DNA of 64,000 nt from assembly GCA_947626945.1 (NCBI GenBank), contig CANQUC010000003.1:28846-92845 (forward strand), given 5' to 3'. This DNA is from an uncultured Lachnospiraceae bacterium (lineage in GTDB: Bacteria; Bacillota; Clostridia; Lachnospirales; Lachnospiraceae). Under the pieces are notes generated by a model. The model worked only from the letters and a program-made list of their open reading frames with translations, was not told the DNA's origin and ran no database searches. This document shows positions 62,287 to 64,000 of this stretch, piece after piece; position 1 is the stretch's first letter, and each line of letters begins with the position of its first letter. The translations under genes and the position numbers were made by a program.

Positions 62287-63669
62287 TTATGAACCGGAAA
62301 CCAGGTTGTTGACCCACCTTTTGCTTTTCACAAGCCAAAAGCCCACCGCCAGCTTGATCAAATTGACCCCCTCTACCAGGATATACATGTTCACCACGGG
62401 GATGGACGTATACCGGGAAAGGAAAAACGCAAGGGGAATGTTGATCCCCCAGAGCATGACGCAGTCAAAGAAAAAGGTGATCAGCGTCTTGCCGCCGGAG
62501 CGCAGGGTAAAATAGCTTGAATTGATGAACGCGTTGATGGGCATCATTGCCGCCGATACGATCAGCAGGCTTGCCGCAAGGTCCTTTACCCGATCCGTAG
62601 TATGATAGATCCTGGGAATCAGCGGCGCCAGCGCCGCCATCAAAGCGCCCACAAGGGCGCTGAGCGCAACGGCAAAGGCAATGAGCTTTCTGTTTTCATC
62701 CACCGCCTGTTCCAGCTTCCCGGCTCCCAAAAGCTGTCCCACCATGATGGAAACGGTGGTTCCCATTGCGAGGAAAGCGCAAAAGAACAGATCCGCCACC
62801 GTGGTGGAAATGTTCAGGGCGGAAACCACCTCCAGCCCCCGCACGGAATAACACTGGTTCAGCGTGGTCATGCCCGCGGACCAGAGCAATTCGTTGACCA
62901 GAAGCGGCGTTCCCATTACAGTCACCTGCTTTACCAGCCTGACAGGCACTTTGGGGGATCGGTAGACCTCTTTCATAAACGGATTTCTGGCATGATGCGC
63001 ATGAGTCCAGAAGACCACGATCAGGCATTCCGTAAAGCGGGCGATCACCGTGGCAATGGCCGCGCCGGTAACTCCCATAGCCGGAAATCCCATCTTTCCG
63101 AAGATCAGCAGGTAATTAAACAGCAGGTTCACTACCACCGCCGCCACTCCCGCTTTCATGGGCACCACCGTTTCTCCCGTCTCCCGCAGGGTGCTTGCGT
63201 AAACCTGAGACAGGGCAAAGGGGATCATCTGGATCAGCATCACATGAAGATAACGGATCCCGTAGCCCAAAGTGGCGTCCAGATCCAGCTGCTCCTGCCC
63301 TTTGTGGAGAAACAGGGAGATCAGGGAAGATCCTTTCACGAAAAACAGCAGCAGAAAGACCGCGATGGAGATGGCGGAAATGTAAAGCTTAATGCGAAAG
63401 GTATCCCGCAGGCCCTGCCGGTCATTTTTTCCGTAAAACTGAGCGGTAAAAATCCCGGCCCCGGACAGACCTCCAAAGATGCAGAGATTGAACACAAAAA
63501 TCAGCTGATTGACAATGGCCACGCCGGACATGGGTTCTGTGCCTACCTGTCCTACCATGATATTGTCCAGCAGACTTACAAAGTTTGTTATGATGTTTTG
63601 AATCAAAATAGGCGTCATCACCGTAAACAGCCTCCGGTAAAACGCCCGGTTTCCAATATATTTTCTCAT
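62287..63669 (-). CDS. MATE-family efflux transporter (copy 2)
   Basis: The 460-residue polytopic protein shows the MATE start (MTPILIQNIITNFVSLLDNIMVGQVGTEPMSGVAI), FTAQFYGKNDRQG, and the second-half repeat (GTTVSIMVGQLLGAGKLEQA). It is only distantly similar to the copy at 40406-41755. Start at the ATG 63669; the upstream GTG has no site. Substrate unknown. Confidence 0.9.
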   Translation of the reverse strand: MRKYIGNRAFYRRLFTVMTPILIQNIITNFVSLLDNIMVGQVGTEPMSGVAIVNQLIFVFNLCIFGGLSGAGIFTAQFYGKNDRQGLRDTFRIKLYISAISIAVFLLLFFVKGSSLISLFLHKGQEQLDLDATLGYGIRYLHVMLIQMIPFALSQVYASTLRETGETVVPMKAGVAAVVVNLLFNYLLIFGKMGFPAMGVTGAAIATVIARFTECLIVVFWTHAHHARNPFMKEVYRSPKVPVRLVKQVTVMGTPLLVNELLWSAGMTTLNQCYSVRGLEVVSALNISTTVADLFFCAFLAMGTTVSIMVGQLLGAGKLEQAVDENRKLIAFAVALSALVGALMAALAPLIPRIYHTTDRVKDLAASLLIVSAAMMPINAFINSSYFTLRSGGKTLITFFFDCVMLWGINIPLAFFLSRYTSIPVVNMYILVEGVNLIKLAVGFWLVKSKRWVNNLVSGS

Positions 63670-63685
63670 GGTTCTCACACTCTGT

Positions 63686-63725
63686 TAAAAAATAGTTCCG
63701 GCTGCCGCGGCAGCCGGAAACATTT
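63686..63725. terminator. Terminator after the symporter gene
   Basis: A perfect 24-bp palindrome (63696-63719, arms TTCCGGCTGCCG) is followed by TATTTTTTAA on the minus strand and ATTTTTATT on the plus strand. Confidence 0.75.
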
Positions 63726-63771
63726 TTATTATACCTGATCTGTTTTCAAAATGCAAGCACCGAAAAACGCC

Positions 63772-64000
63772 TTATGATTTGCCCAGCGCTTTTTTCTTTG
63801 TCACAGACACTTCCTCGTCATAGCAGCCGAAAATCTCATCCAGCTGTTTGGCATCCTGCTTTTTCGTAAACAGGCTGACCACCGGCACCAGGATCAGACC
63901 AAAGATCATGGCAAAGGCCCCCGCATTGATGGGAGACTGAAGAAAGGCCGGGAAGATCTTTGGCGCGATCATGTTCAGGATCATAATGCCCGCGCCGGAA
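63772..64000 (-). CDS. Sodium:solute symporter, C-terminal fragment
   Basis: The frame is open to the window edge and gives the last 75 residues. A final membrane helix (MIFGLILVPVVSLFT) is followed by the cytoplasmic tail KKQDAKQLDEIFGCY, typical of SSF-family symporters. The N-terminal part lies outside the window, so the substrate cannot be judged. Confidence 0.7.
   Translation of the reverse strand, partial: SGAGIMILNMIAPKIFPAFLQSPINAGAFAMIFGLILVPVVSLFTKKQDAKQLDEIFGCYDEEVSVTKKKALGKS

Noticed and set aside
62602..63738. Plus-strand open frame of 378 codons opposite the MATE gene
   Set aside because: It is antisense to a complete MATE transporter and consists of low-complexity His/Arg/Gln sequence.

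Overview
The window reads as chromosomal DNA of a spore-forming, moderately GC-rich anaerobic Firmicute, most likely family Lachnospiraceae. The grounds are a Gram-positive PolC, CodY, KtrAB, a sporulation sigma-K, a tRNA-Trp T-box, a CIRCE operator, fermentative indolepyruvate:ferredoxin oxidoreductase, and frequent TTG starts behind strong Shine-Dalgarno sequences. Almost everything lies on the minus strand; only one aryl-CoA ligase/ACT pair (24997-26749) is on the plus strand. I see no rRNA, tRNA, CRISPR array, insertion sequence or prophage.

Layout. 1-4774: the truncated end of a Gpi18-like mannosyltransferase and a large LamG-type surface protein. 4894-16086: polC, ispG, a GH3-like pseudoenzyme, rseP, dxr, cdsA and uppS, coupling isoprenoid and undecaprenyl precursor supply to envelope work. 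16089-18467: frr, pyrH and a polysaccharide deacetylase. 18551-24840: trpEGDCBA without trpF, behind a Trp T-box. 24997-26822: plus-strand aryl-CoA ligase and double-ACT protein. 26843-29613: CIRCE-controlled Hsp20, an AIM24-family protein, two tandem Nif11-type leader peptides with no maturation genes, and a small membrane protein. 29628-34612: a DRE-TIM aldolase-like protein, rplM-rpsI, a MltG-N-domain protein, a DUF6115 protein and a YcgR/PilZ-like protein. 34716-40268: comM-dprA-topA-codY. 40406-43231: MATE exporter, DUF1287 protein and sigK. 43305-50514: dgt-dnaG-rpoD-trmK-nif3-nucleoside kinase. 50783-55409: ktrB-ktrA, a small membrane protein, and a truncated KdpD-like kinase with its KdpE-like regulator. 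55440-62228: radical SAM protein, GNAT protein, divergent carbamate kinase, then paaK-iorA-iorB-ACT for aryl-2-oxoacid oxidation. 62287-64000: a second MATE protein and the end of a sodium:solute symporter.

The observations I rate highest are: a PolC whose proofreading exonuclease has lost three of its four catalytic acidic residues (D466R, D551Q and D609Y in this protein's numbering); a GH3 protein that has lost the catalytic dyad and nucleophile; a tandem pair of orphan Nif11-type precursor peptides with near-identical leaders and diverged cysteine-free cores; a ktrBA operon carrying its own truncated KdpDE-like system with an 11-bp-period direct repeat upstream; and two aryl-CoA ligase/ACT pairs, one beside trp and one beside iorAB. 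All family calls come from reading motifs; no database search was run.
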